From Meandrina meandrites (lineage: Eukaryota; Cnidaria; Anthozoa; Scleractinia; Meandrinidae), in assembly GCA_963693305.1 (NCBI GenBank), contig OY855913.1:23378614-23442613 (forward strand): a stretch of 64,000 nt of DNA. The letters are read 5' to 3'. The position numbers were made by a program, and so were the translations under genes. This document shows, piece by piece, positions 39,101-50,195 of this stretch. Numbering within the stretch: the stretch's first letter is position 1; every line of letters starts with the position of its first letter. The notes under the pieces are model-generated. The model worked only from the letters and a program-made list of their open reading frames with translations. It was not told where the DNA came from and made no database searches.

Positions 39101-42100
39101 TTCTACTGGACAGAGACTTGACTAAAAGGTAAATAAAAATAGCGTAAAGAACTCTTAATAGCTCAGATTCTTGCGAGTATCTTTAACACGGAAACAGCTG
39201 TTTCGTGTGTAAAAAAAAAAGATGCCAAGTAAAGGATCATAACATTATACGTGTTCGTTTTCGCACTAATAGAAAATGTATGCCTAGCGTTACTTCATTT
39301 TCATTTTATCCGTTCAAATAACATTGCACAATATAAAATATCAGCGCAACTCACCCTCTAGAACTTCCACACAGAACTCAACTTCTACACGAAATTCACC
39401 TTCCAACCAAAAGTCCATGCCCCAACCTCAAACTAAACTTCCACACAAAACTTCTGCATGAGACTTGACGTCAACACAACCTGACTTCCAGAAAACGATA
39501 ACTGCCATAATTAGCGTGAATGAGTTAAAAAATAAGTAAGTGTCGCCGATGACATTTTGACTTTGCACCTCAGGTACGATGCGCAGACCGAGGAAACCAA
39601 CTCCAAACTCTATCGCCTTGACAAAGACGAGGAGTACAGCACTCTCACCACCCTGTGGTCCAACATGGCGAAACTGTTTAAGGGGGATTCCGACAGAGAT
39701 GTTCAGCTGCGTCGCCAAGTCGTTGACTTGGAGCCTCCGGTGTTTTCAAGGAAAAGAAGGAATGATACAGTTAGCATGTCAAGCCAGACGTCGGATATCA
39801 CCGAGTTCTTCTCGCAGCAAACACCGTAAGTTTTCTTAAAGGTGGTAAAATATATAGAGTTAAACAAACGAGTTAAATCAACGCTTTATAAATTATTTAG
39901 GAACAAAACTGTGGAATATCTCGTGTGAGAGGTTTGGTTGCGTCAAATAATGTCTAAAGGCCAATTGCGTGCGCCAAAAAAATATTTGATGAATTATATA
40001 AAGAAGGACTAGCACAGCAAGTGTTAATGTTCCCATCCCAGTAAACGTAAAAATGAAACACGTTTCTCTCTGCGCTATATCATCCAATCAGAAATTAGCG
40101 CCTCTTTTTACCGTCAGATTTCCTTCTCCTATAATTGGCCGAGCCTGCGACTTGCAGTGGGGACATTCTAGAGTACCCAGAGGGCTCACGTTTGCACTTT
40201 CGGGGCGCTTCCACCCCACACTCCTGCCTTGCGATCTCGCGGCTTCGCCACTTGATCACCCTCTAAGATGTGAACAAACCATCATCAATGTTTTTTTAGT
40301 GATTTTCCTCCAATAACACTGTCAAATTTGAAAACGTCGGCCCGACGTTTTCAAATTTTAGACCACTTCTTTCCTACCCGTCCGTAGCCAAACCAGTTTT
40401 AAACAACTTTAGCATGGCCGGACAACTATTAGTGGATTTCCAATTAATGCCAACACCTTCATTGGATTTTCACGTAGCACTTAATCTTGGTGAGACTGCC
40501 CCCTTAATACCCCTCGTGTCTAGCCCGACTAGTGATTGTTTTGAATTTCTAGTGCGTACAATGTTTCTACTAAATCAAGATTTTGTGATTTGCGTTTTCT
40601 TTTAAGATCTCAAAGCAGCAAAAGCCAGAAATCCTTATGTGATCCAGCTGTGGAGTGTATCCTGCAGGAGCTGAACTCAGGGCAGCGGAAGGCAGTGTAC
40701 AAAGCCCTGGGTGCTCATCACTATGCCCTGATCCTTGGCATGCCAGGCACAGGGAAGACCACCACGATCTCCTGCCTGGTTCGTGTGCTGGTGGCAAGCG
40801 GCAAGTCTGTTCTGCTCACCAGTTACACTCATACTGCTGTGGACAACATTTTGCTGAAGCTCAAAGAGGTTTGTATTCATCTTTGCCTGTTAGCGGGACT
40901 GTATGAAAAGTTGGTTTATTAAATCTCACTTGCATAAGGGATAGTCAAACGTGGTCAAGCTTTCCTGCTAGTAATGAAGTAATGAAGGATTTAAAGGAAC
41001 AGGGTCCCCACTCCCGGCTTATTATCAAAAGTTTCCTTTCCTAATTTCCATAATTGTATTGCCAAATGCCGTCAAATATACAAATAAATGAGATAAAAAG
41101 ATTCTGCAGAGCAAAATAGAACAGGAATTTTGGGGAAGGAGTACAGGATTACAAGGATGGAAGTGGATTACAGTTCATGTGATATGTCTGATATGTCTAC
41201 CAGGACACTGCCCCTTTAAAAAAGTTTTGCAGCAGCACTTCTTATTCACCGCGAAAACGAAGTGGTTACGCAGTTTTCGCTGTGGACAAGTAATTGCTCC
41301 CAGAAACGTCTTTTTACACAGGTCTTACCGGATTTGGAGTTATTAAGCCATTTTCTTCTCCGTCTTCCTTCCAGGCAAATTTGGATTTCATTCGCCTTGG
41401 TCAGGTTCACAAGATTCTTCCCGAGTTACAGTCGTACAGCGCTCAAAGGGCTGCAGAAGGTATCAAGACCGTCAATGAACTGAGGCAATTATACGAATCC
41501 AAGGTAATGTTACTATCTTTCAGCGACATAAGCATATTTTTGATTTTTCAACGATTGTGTTAAACTCAAACCGAAATAATTTTAGAGCCAACTGTTACAA
41601 CGCAGGTAGCATAATAACAAATAAATCAGGTTGACAAGTAACCCGTGACAAATAACGGATATGTGTAACTGTAGTGTGAAGGTCGGGAAAATATGTAACC
41701 AGTGTCAAGCGCGGGAAAACATGTAACCTGTGTCAAGCGCGGGAAAGTTGAAGCCAAATCACAACTGTTTTGTACTGGTTGGCGGAATAGACAACACCTT
41801 TGATCTGATTGGTCAGAGCATGTCACATAAGTTTTAAAAACCAATCACAAAGCGTCCCGAGAATGGGTGTGAAGAATGGCCTTCGCGTGCGGCGAAGAAA
41901 TAAAAAGAAATGAGCGTCATGTAAGACATTTCCCTTTTAAATATAAGAAAATTGAACTGAACGCTGTCTTTGCCATCGATAAAGGCCAACTATCCCCTCA
42001 AAGCTTCTTTTTAAAACTACTTCCAGAGTTTTGTTAAAGGGAGTAATTTTCTTCCGCCTTTATTCTTAGTCCGTAGTTGCGACCACGTGTTTGGGTGTGA

Positions 42101-43697
42101 ACCACGCCCTTTTCTCCCAGCGCTCGTTTGATTACTGTATCGTGGACGAGGCTTCACAGATCACGCAGCCCGTGTGTATTGGTCCTCTGAGACACGCTCG
42201 TGTCTTCATCTTAGTGGGTGATCATTATCAGTTGCCGCCTTTGGTGCAGAGTGTTGAAGCCAGGTGAGTTGAGATCATCACCGAATTCCGCACTAATTTC
42301 ATTTTATTGGCATTATTTGCCACGTTGTTTTATTAACATGGAAACTTGTTGCATAAACAGAGAGGGAGGAATGGACATTAGCTTGTTTAAACGTTTATCG
42401 GAACGCCACCCTCACGCAGTGATCAGCTTAGAGCACCAGTATCGAATGAATCAAGATATCATGGAGCTGTCGAACACGCTTATCTATGAGCAAAGGCTGA
42501 AGTGTGGTACACAGGGCGTGGCACGTGCTGTCTTAGATCTGCCTGACTGGGACGATTTGCTCGCTTATGTAAAGGAAAATGCCTCTGGTGTTATAGGTAT
42601 GCGATATCTCTGCTGTTATTTGCATTTGTCGTGTTATCAACCTATTTAAGAAATGAAATATCAAGATTACCTCTTTACAAAGAAGCTAAATTGATAAGAC
42701 GGAAATGCCAAAGCTTATCCTGTTTAAATGTTCCCACTGATAACCACATTTTTTAAAGGCCTATTTTCAACACAGCACACCAAGGTACGCTCTCATATAC
42801 CCCGCCGATTACCATAAAATTGCGAAAACAAAACTCTGGACTTATTTGTGCAAAAGTATTTTTTTGGTGCGCCTATTTACAGGGGGAGTGAAATGATAGA
42901 TGAATGTGAGACTTGGAACTTTCTTTCAATGTTGCGATGGAACACATTCAAAGTCAATCGGCAGCGACGACAGTATTCTATTTCGCGCAAATTTGTGCTC
43001 ATTCAAGTGGCATTTGCTGTCACTTTCTTATAACTAGGCTGCCACTGAGATAAGTCAATAAAAAGAACTACAACAAAGTTTGATCTGAATTTTCCTTTTC
43101 CCAGATAACTGGCTTCTAGATGCACTCGTTCCCAGTCGACCAGTGGTTTTCCTGGACACGGACGGAGTCCCCGCGCCGGAGACTCGCTCGGAACACCTGG
43201 TGTCTAACGAGACAGAGGCCTTGTTAGTGCACCAGTTAGCATGCGCACTCTTGAAAGCCGGCCTCCAGCCTTCATCACTTGGTATAATTTCTCCATACAG
43301 GCACCAACTCAAGCTCATAACTCAAGTCTTTCTCAAAAGCAAGCAAAATGAAATTGAAATTAACACGGTGGATAAATATCAAGGCAGAGACAAGGCGTGC
43401 ATTATCGTGTCATTAGTTCGCAGTAACGAGCATTCCAACGTGGGAGATCTGCTGAGAGACTGGCGCCGTGTCAACGTGGCAGTGACTCGCGCCAAGCGGA
43501 AATTGATTTTGATTGGGTCGCTCGTAACGCTTAAAGGTAGCTTGCTGTTGCAGGAACTTTTTGACCTGTTGGAGAAAAAGGACTGGGTGCGAGTTCTTCC
43601 ACACGATGCGCATAAGCTGTACGAATTTCTGGCAAAATCGTCCCAGACTTCTCCGGTCAAAAGCTTGGGAACCCAGAGAACACGTCTGAAGCATTGA
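27195..43697 (+). CDS. DNA2: DNA2 replication helicase/nuclease
   Basis: Coding exons are 27195-27257, 27366-27410, 28854-29759, 30646-31169, 31850-32178, 33280-33504, 34276-34575, 35456-35593, 35690-35908, 36462-36920, 39065-39128, 39574-39825, 40607-40868, 41375-41503, 42070-42263, 42361-42596 and 43105-43697. They total 4938 nt (1645 aa). Residues 27-34 are a canonical PIP box (QQTIKSYF). Residues 37-530 are a polar, low-complexity extension. The nuclease has D801, E833 and K835 ([18 protein letters not shown]). Fe-S cysteines are C661, C925, C928 and C934, with the family C-X2-C-X5-C spacing. SF1 helicase: Walker [11 protein letters not shown] with K1225, Walker B DEAS at 1331-1334, [22 protein letters not shown] and [11 protein letters not shown]2 trims long Okazaki flaps and resects DNA ends. 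Human DNA2 is about 1060 aa, so the N-terminal extension is the main difference. The start ATG follows an acceptor-like TTGTTTTGTAG, which implies an upstream UTR exon. Confidence 0.93.
27832..27898. repeat. Interspersed repeat fragment (shared with 20334-20394)
   Basis: CATTTCACGTTCAAAACCAC and AATGGTAAGCG motifs in the same order as the ESCO-intron copy. It lies within the second DNA2 intron, next to long C- and G-runs at about 27587-27612 and 27760-27772. Confidence 0.5.
28531..28571 (+). other. Possible extra DNA2 exon that breaks frame
   Basis: A strong acceptor (TTTTTTGTAG) precedes 41 nt of coding-like sequence ([13 protein letters not shown]), followed by a GTAAAA donor. Including it leaves phase 2, while the next exon (28854) must start in phase 0, and translation would then stop soon. 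Skipping it keeps the DNA2 frame intact. It may be a poison or alternative exon, or pair with an unseen small exon. Confidence 0.35.
29930..30155. repeat. Degenerate short-period repeat in DNA2 intron
   Basis: Loosely repeated themes such as TTGGTTGATAGTCAAC, ACCAATAT and CGACCGACC, each some 15-25 bases long, alternate in both orientations. Non-coding; probably a decayed satellite. Confidence 0.4.
32833..32923. repeat. Perfect-stem foldback in DNA2 intron
   Basis: ATTTCGTCATAACATTGTCA with further bases through TGTAGATCCAC is repeated inverted as GTGGATCTACAACACTTTGA through GACGAAAT. Arms are about 40 bp with a loop of roughly 12 bases. Likely a foldback/MITE remnant. Confidence 0.75.
33815..33886. 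repeat. Imperfect foldback in DNA2 intron
   Basis: CACTTGTATTTTCTCGGTAT at the left and TACCAAGTCAAGAAAATACA(AGTG) at the right are imperfect inverse copies (about 26-bp arms). Confidence 0.55.
37335..37465. repeat. Two-copy tandem repeat, about 61-bp period
   Basis: GTACGGATCGTT..AGG/A-CCCTTGCGGTCCGTAGAG occurs twice in direct order, with a third partial ACGGATCG after it. Located in the long DNA2 intron between exons 36462-36920 and 39065-39128. Confidence 0.6.
37558..38215 (+). repeat. 132-bp tandem repeat array in DNA2 intron
   Basis: CGAAAGGGAATATTGAT recurs at 37558, 37690, 37822 and 37954, an exact 132-bp period, then in a diverged unit at about 38104. Units share GCGCTAGTAGAACAGACAAG, AAACGTGGAAAACACC and TATAAAACGCGCACGG. 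Because 132 is a multiple of three, each strand keeps long open frames; these are artefacts. Intronic. Confidence 0.85.
38227..38334. repeat. Foldback with nested CG palindrome core
   Basis: TTTTGCTGCGAAAATCGACG at the left and CGTCGATTTTCGTAGCAAAA (approx.) at the right form arms of about 30 bp. The core contains CGGCAAAGCCGCGATCGCGG, itself nearly self-complementary. It abuts the right end of the 132-bp array. Confidence 0.75.
38632..38853. mobile_element. Foldback element with about 92-bp arms
   Basis: The left arm, 38632-38723 (from GCATATACTTCATGGTAACA through AGCAAATTGCA), is inverted almost perfectly at 38760-38853. The loop is about 36 bp and carries a further decayed copy of the motif CATTCATTTTG. 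Non-coding; a MITE or inverted duplication. Confidence 0.8.
39350..39570. repeat. Degenerate minisatellite/intron block duplicated at 51590
   Basis: A loose period of about 24 bp with AACTTCCACACAAAAC-like units, ending before exon 39574. A clearly homologous block occurs at 51590-51832, where it opens the broken DNA2 copy. Confidence 0.65.
40324..40358. repeat. Short perfect palindrome
   Basis: AAATTTGAAAACGTCGG followed at once by CCGACGTTTTCAAATTT, with a single intervening base. Intronic in DNA2. Confidence 0.8.
41673..41755. repeat. Three 28-bp tandem units with E2F-like cores
   Basis: Units of about 28 bp, GTGTCAAGCGCGGGAAAACA(TGTAACC), repeat three times; two carry GCGCGGGAAA. A related three-unit array occurs at 51877-51960 in the duplicated block. 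It lies in the DNA2 intron before exon 42070. Confidence 0.7.
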
Positions 43698-44558
43698 CGG
43701 AACCTTCCTTAGTAAATTGTTTACATGTAGCCAATTCTCATGATTTGTTTCCTTGTATTGTTCGCTGGTCGAATATTCAAAAGGCATGTGTAAACATGAT
43801 TTTCTACATTTCTTATTCAATTATACCATGTCTAACCATTCGCAAATCAAATGGTTTGTGACACGTCTCTTATCATTACTCTTTCATAATATGGCCTTTT
43901 GTACAAAGATGACCCCCTCCCCTCCCCTCCCTAGATGGAAGGTCGTGATATTCATACGAACAAACAGTCCTCAGTGGATTCCCGATTACCAGAACCAGCG
44001 ATTTCCTCTCCCCTTGAAGATTATCAAAATCAGAATTGCAATGTAATGTTTGGCTTTTACCGTTTTACTCGAATGAGCGCCGGGGCGCTGATTAAATTTT
44101 TCGCACGACAAATGCGGCGCTTATTTAAAACTCGGACGAGTTTATCCGAACGAAAGTTTTACAGTAACTGACAAAAGTGTCATTTGGTTGCCACTATTCG
44201 TCTCTTTCGACTGGTGAAATATAATCACTTTGAGCTAACTGTAAAGAAATTTCCAATGCTGTTTTAGAGTTGCTTTGTAGTGGTTTTTTGGTCATACGGA
44301 ATTGCTCGAATAAGCGTCGCATCGAGACCGCGGCGCTTATTAGCTTTATTGTCCCAATGCGGCGCTTATTCGAGTAAATACGATATTCTTATTCATTCAC
44401 CAGATTTGCTTTTTATTGCTACTCTTTGGAGAAAGTATGTCACGAAACAAGACTAAAACATGAATTAACATTCTTTTACGTGTTTGCCAGTACAAACCCT
44501 AACTGATATATGGCTTGCCCCCCTCCCGTAAGCCCCTCTTAACTTATGACATCTTGTT
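43698..44558. other. Convergent spacer between DNA2 and glycine-rich gene 1
   Basis: Non-coding. Contains the DNA2 3' UTR and the TIR element at 44058-44383. TTTATT at 44412-44417 reads AATAAA on the minus strand and is the candidate polyadenylation signal for the minus gene. Most of the block is duplicated at about 52980-53170 and 54150-54856. Confidence 0.55.
44058..44383. mobile_element. TIR element with ACTCGAATAAGCGCCG ends (copy 1)
   Basis: The left end TTTTACTCGAATGAGCGCCG and right end CGGCGCTTATTCGAGTAAAT are inverse. It is about 325 bp long and non-coding, with internal CGGCGCTTATTAG repeats. The same element is at 54299-54628, so it predates the segmental duplication. Confidence 0.7.
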
Positions 44559-47385
44559 TTACAGCAGCTTGATATCTACAAGTGTGATAATCACTTTTCC
44601 ATCGCCTTCCTTGAGTCCTGATTCCTTCACAGGGTTGGCTCCACTGTTAAAAGATCCTCCACCCCCAGCAATGGTTTTACCGCCATTCTGCTTAACGCCC
44701 CCTCCCGAATACCCACCCCCGGCACCAGGGTACATCATTCCACCGCCACCTCCCCCAAATCCGCCCTCACCTCCGCTCTGCGAAGTTCCTCCTTCTCCTC
44801 CGTCAACAAAGCTCTTCCCCCCTTTGGCAACTGTAGGTGATTCGCCATCTCCGAAAAATCCCCCTCCCGCCCCACCTTCAAATGAACCTGAGGGAATGTT
44901 ACCCACGGTCCCATTGGACCCACCGGACTGAGAACCCCCTTCCGTGATCTGCCCCGGATCCCCTTCATTATAATTTCCACTCTGAGCAACACCCCCACCC
45001 CCACCCCCAGCAACAATCAACGGACTACTCGATGAAAAAGTGACAAATGTCCCCCCTCCACCTCCGCCAGGTAGCGATCTGCCATATGTCCCATTGCTGC
45101 CTGCTTGTCCAACTAGTATTTTTAGAAATGTTCCGCGAGTAAGATTGAAAGTTCCTTTCATGTAAGCCCCTTTCCCGCCTGCTTTTGTAACCGCTGACGC
45201 TTCTTCTTTGCCTAAAGCGCCCGATGCTCCCCAGGCTTGTATGACGTAAGATCCGCTCAGAGGTACTTGCCATATTTGGATGCCGTTTTCCAGTCTAACC
45301 TTGTGCTGTAGAGTCGTTTCTTGGTACCCGGATGTGTCTGAGGGCCCCGTTGAACCATGGGAACCAAGAGTTGTGAACGTGAAGTTGAAGTCTGAAGATG
45401 AACAGCAAGTGGCAAGTTAGGAAAGCTTAAGTCCTAAAGCGTAATCGTTTTTGAATGAGACACGTTTTTATTGTGTCACAGAAAAACGCTTCTTTGTTCC
45501 CTTCACCAGCTATGATATAGTTTTAAACTAAGGCATTAGAATTTGATCGTGAATCACACAACATCGGGATTATAACCAATTTACCATTTCTCTAGGAAAC
45601 TTTGAGAAAAAACTTTAACCTTTTTGGTAATTCTCTCTAATTACAGCGCGCATAAACTATCCAATAACGCAAGCATAAGAAGATAATAAACAGTCTGATT
45701 CGAGAATTTTGCTGTAGTTTTGATAAGGACCGAAATTGTTACAATAATGTAGCCATTGCGTGAAAGAAATAATTTGCCGAAATATTTAAATTAAGACGGT
45801 TTCCACTGAGCATTCGAGCAATCACGGTAAATTAAAATAAAGATACCAAAAAGAACTCAAAGCGTGGTAACAGTTTGAATGCAGTTAAGAAGAACTCATC
45901 GAAACTTAAGCTCTCAAGCTGACCCTGCGAGAGAAAAATGAATTTGAAGTTATCCATATTTTAGTTAAAACGGACGTTCTACGTCAGTTCAAAACAAAGT
46001 AAAACGCGTGTTAAGCATTTTTACAAGGTTTTGCATTAACGTTCTCGAGAATGCTTTAAAATTTAACCACGGGGTCACTTATAGAAATGAATTACAGTGA
46101 GGTTTTTCAAATAGTATACAAAATGTTACTGTTCTTTGAGTAGAGTTTTGGCAATTAATTTTTGCACTTACTGCTAGAACTTATTTGTATCAATCAAAAC
46201 TGGGCACAAAGGACAGTTGTGCAAGCGAACACAATCGATACGGTCAGGGCACTACGGTCAGTACAACCGACAGTGAGAACTTTTGCTCCTGTTGTCGCTG
46301 ACCAATAGTAATGAAGGCTATGGAAACGAGATTGCGCGCGTGGAGTCCGCGAGGCAGGAGGTGACGCGCGCGAGGCGGGTGATTTTGCGTGCCAACTACT
46401 GATATCATTATGATTGGAATTATTACTGTTAAGAACCTTTTTAACAATATTCGTGTATCTCACCTTCACAAACACCACTCATCTTGTCAATATCGTAGTT
46501 TTCAGTAATGGAGCACCAGAACTGACCATCAAAACCGCACGAATCGTGACGTTTTCCTTGATAAACGAACGGAAATACGCAGCATCCGCCATCTTTGGTT
46601 CGCCAGGTTTTGCATTCAGCAGGAGCTAGTAATGAAAAAATGCCAGAAAAAAAATCATCTAACAATTTTTTAAGAATTTAACTCATTCTTGTCACAAAAA
46701 AAAAACAAAATTGACCACACTGCACGTTTTATTTAATAACTCCAAAGGTATTTACAGCAGCGAGAAATCCAATATCTCGTTTGAAAGGACACAAAATATA
46801 CTTTCTAGGAAAAAAAAGTCACAACATTTTCTGTGGTCAGAAAACGTTTTTATCGTTGAACGCGCGAGTTTATTTGAAGATGATATTATTAGCAGCACAC
46901 GGAATCCTGCTGACAAAGGGAGTACTAGTACCCCCACTGTTTAATCTTCGAGCTATTCCCAACTGATTTCGACATTTGATTACTAAGGATACGTCATAAC
47001 GATTCTTACCGGGTATATCAATTCCTGCAGAAGCCTTCTTCTGGATACGAACTATCTGCCCGTACTGCCAACCAGCTTCCTCTGTGAGACCATCATCAAA
47101 ATATCCAGCAGTTTCACTTGACAGTTCACAAAGACCTTGCCTCTTGGACGAGAGCTTAAAATTGAAGGTAAGGCATCCTTTTCTCCTCAAGCAAAGGTGT
47201 GTGCACGAAAAGGAATTGGTAGTTTGCTGACGTTGCATAACGTGACCTTTAACAAGGAAATTCTCCTTTGTGGCCACAAGCGACTCCACAAGCTTACATG
47301 AAGCGGGTGTTGATACTAACGAGAAGACGGTCAAGGCGAACGCAAGGTGGATGTGCGATGACGTCATGTCGCAACTGGAATTCAA
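44559..47385 (-). CDS. Secreted PAN–FN2–glycine-rich (ALK-type) protein 1
   Basis: Exons are 47385-47010, 46625-46464 and 45391-44559, joined in phase 1. They total 1371 nt (456 aa). Residues 1-30 are a signal peptide; an internal Met at residue 7 is an alternative start. Residues 31-120 form a PAN/apple-like domain (SCTHLCLRRKGCLTFNF...GLCEL). Residues 126-179 form a fibronectin type II-like module (GGCCVFPFVYQGK, FWCSITENYDID, GVCE). Residues 180-456 form the glycine-rich domain of the ALK/LTK type (GIQIWQVPLSGSYVIQAWGA, KILVGQAG, GGGGGGTFV, LIVAGGGGGG, FGGGGGG, GDGKVIITLV). ALK receptors carry this domain before a membrane helix and kinase. Here the protein simply ends (IKLL-stop) with no membrane segment, so it is probably a secreted lectin- or matrix-like protein. 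Function is unknown. It is paralogous to 54857-58635. Confidence 0.8.
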
Positions 47386-47640
47386 TCAAAGCCAACATTA
47401 CTGTTACATGTCTAGCCTTCGATCGTAGCTGGCGCGCGAAGTAAATTTTAAGCGGAAAAGCCGCGAGAGCCTGGGGAATAGAGGCCTGAGGGCTCCCTCA
47501 ATCGCGCGCTTGGCGGGCTCGCGCCGTCACCTCCTCGCACGTTTCGCGCACTCTCGATATTTTAGCAGAACCTGCTACGCAGGCTATCACATGTCGTTCT
47601 CAGTTATGCTCATAGTAACGTAGCCTGCGTCGCTAGATCT

Positions 47641-47940
47641 GGGAGGCGTGGTCGCCCAATGGTAAGTGCGCTGGACTCCGGATCCAGCGGTCTGGGTTCC
47701 GGCTCGGCTCATTGTGTTGTGTTCTTGGGCAAGAGACTTTACTCTCATAGTGCCTCTCTCCACCCAGGTATATAAATGGGTACCGGTGAATTTAATGCTG
47801 GGGGTAACCCTGCGATCGACCAGTATCCCATCCAGGTGGGAGTAAAAATACTCCTATTCTTATATTCCTATTCCTACGTCATGCTACAGAAACTGGGATA
47901 AGCTCCCGCCTGATGGGCCACTGGACTCCAGCGCAGACTT
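47641..47940 (+). mobile_element. tRNA-derived SINE (family A), fullest copy
   Basis: The head GGGAGGCGTGGTCGCCCAAT(GG) resembles an A box, and GGTCTGGGTTCC resembles a B box about 45 bases later. The body has TTGGGCAAGAGACTTTACTC, GGGTACCGGTGAATTTA and CCATCCAGGTGGGAG blocks found in two ESCO introns. Pol III-type SINE; not a functional tRNA gene, since the cloverleaf is incomplete. Confidence 0.8.
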
Positions 47941-48081
47941 AATCGTACTAGTAGATCCGAGTCGTGAAGAGCATGATTTTTCGCGCGATATAAGCAAAGC
48001 CCTGTCCACATAGGCTAACAGTGATGAAATTCAAGGGATAGGACATTTTTTAAAATTGATCACTTATACAGTTAAAAAGGA

Positions 48082-49470
48082 ATGTAACTGAGTTGAAATG
48101 CAAACAGCGTTTAGAGAATTTTATTTAGTTCACGAGCAATTTTAGGCCAATTCCTTCATTGAACCAGTAAATGTGTTGTTAAATGATATTTAATTTAAAT
48201 GCAGAAACGATCTCTGGCTGTCAGGGTTCCAGTTCGCCAATCGAGCCTTTCTTAACTTTTTTTTAAAGATGATGTTCCTTACGTTCCTTTTTGTTCACCA
48301 TTGCACTCTCAGCAACATTTTAATAAAAACCCTTTAGACAGGATATTTAACTGAAGACCGACTGCCGAGTCACGCAGAGGAAGTTATTTCCCGCTGTAAG
48401 GAGCTGAAAGTTCTTTCCCAAGCGTAGTTTTAGAATGAATGCTGATGATAACTGAATACGAGTAGCTTACAGGAAGCAAAAAAAACTATATTTACTTTTA
48501 CCAGAAATTTGATAACTGTTCGTCTGTGTTAGCAGTTGATCGCGTTTTTGCCAATATAAGAAACACTGAATTAATGTTCAGAAAAGTTATTAAGCCGCAA
48601 TCAGCTGTCGTTTTTAAGTCAACGTCTAGAAAATGAGCTTGAAAACTGTAAATAAATTCCGCTCCCATGTGCGACATGTAGTGTCAACTTAGCAGAAAAC
48701 TTGCGTATGTTAAGTTTGTTAGGAAGAGTATTCATTAACTACCTGAAATTACCGGCTTGTTTAATAAAATTGAACCAGGAAAAGGGAAACAGTTTTTCAT
48801 CCTTTGAAATGTAAATAAAAGCAGCGTAACTTGGCTGTAAAAGTCTAATCCTTTTATAACTGACAGCTCTTTTCTTTCCTTTTATGAATATTTTGACGTT
48901 TGAGTGAAAAAAATATCAGCCTTTCCCATAGACTCATGGTTATCTTGCCTTCAAATTTTACCACATGGAAAATTGTAACCTCTTGAAATATCTTTAAAAA
49001 ATATCCAAAGTATTAGCATCATTTAATTGTTGAATGTTAGTCTTTAGAATCAAGTTGTTCATTAATACACCATGCCCATTGTAATCATTGTCAATATTCT
49101 CGTCACTTCTCTGTTTGAAAATATATTGGTGTTATTGGTAAAAGAAGTTATCATGTTGTATTTAAGGGAGAGCTGGCCTTTTGTAGTGTTTGTCTCAATC
49201 TGTTGTTACCTTTTACCAACAAATATTTCAAAGTTTGTAATAGTGACTTCTGAGAACGCCTTTTACAAAACTTGTTCTTCATGGGAGGAAAGCAGCTGCT
49301 AGTCTGCTTACATATATTTTATCTTCTTTAAACTCAGTGGTTTTAATGCTCATTGCTACCATTTTTATTCCACTTGGTTGAAATTTAGAAAACAATTGCT
49401 TTTGACACCATACACTGAATGATTCTGGCTAATAACAATTGCTTTTCAATGTAAAATCGTAATAAAACGC
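48082..49470. repeat. Segmental duplicate block S1
   Basis: About 1.39 kb of non-coding DNA, from ATGTAACTGAGTTGAAATGC to GCTTTTCAATGTAAAATCG. It is highly similar in direct orientation to 50196-51604. Small indels and substitutions separate the copies. No open frame is conserved between them. Confidence 0.85.
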
Positions 49471-50195
49471 GCGTGGCTTTTGTTGTCAGAAGATTGAAAT
49501 ATGAATTTTCTTTACAGACTGGGATACATTTCTTTGTTTGGTTAGTGTAGAGAATTTGATAGTACACCTCACGACACTATCCCCAGGCTGATGATTTTCT
49601 TTGTTGATGCAAAAACAATAAATAGAAATGATTTTTCGCGTTTCTCTTTCAGAAAACAGCCAAAACTTCCCCAGAGGTAAATCGATACTGATACAAAGAT
49701 GTTATATCGACCTACAAGAAAATTCAAATCCTCATGAAGAAGTTGCGATCGTGGATCCTAAGCGAAGTTCGGATCAGGGATGTTGGGTAGGCCTTGTTAT
49801 GTATAGCGACGTTTTCTCCGTTTTGTTTTTCGGGTGAGAACGAAACACCCTTCGACCTTGTTACATCCTATACAAATTCGAGAAGTGCGGATCCGGATTG
49901 GAAGGAAAAGGTGGCGATCGATGTCTAAGAAAGAAGTATGGTTTGGGGATTTTCGTACCCTCATTCATTACCTCTCTCAAAATACAACAGATTTCTCTTA
50001 GTTCCTTACAAGGCTCCCTATATCTTCAGTGAAACAGTTGGGAGCTAGAACTTCGTTATCACGTGAAGGGTTTTTTCTTAGGTGTTCAATAACGTTATCC
50101 TCATGATCTATGCAGTTGATTTCGTATTACTATGTCGAGGAGAAATTGATCAATTTTATTGTTAAAAGGGTCAAACTTGTGAGTCTTATTTGAGA

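Larger units (their letters stand above)
47386..50195. other. Intergenic region with SINE and duplicated block S1
   Basis: Contains a CpG-rich patch at 47420-47580, a family A SINE (47641-47940) and block S1 (48082-49470). No supported coding exon. An isolated frame at 49628-49837 follows an acceptor-like CTCTTTCAG but has no recognised product. Confidence 0.5.

Noticed and set aside
44515..44931. Proline-rich plus-strand frame (similar ones at 54852-55034 and 62447-62824)
   Set aside because: Antisense shadows of the glycine-rich exons: Gly codons read as Pro on the other strand.
46194..46478. Minus-strand frame of 94 codons, also present in the duplicate at 56511-56819
   Set aside because: It overlaps the FN2 exon donor and continues into the intron. 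Conservation between copies reflects the recent duplication, and indels change its frame.
47641..47715. tRNA gene
   Set aside because: A and B box-like motifs are present but the acceptor and anticodon stems do not pair properly. Related copies extend over the same 3' body, so it is a SINE head.
49628..49837. 69-codon frame after an acceptor-like CTCTTTCAG
   Set aside because: No partner exon, no recognised domain and not duplicated with S1/S2. Kept only as a note in the intergenic entry.
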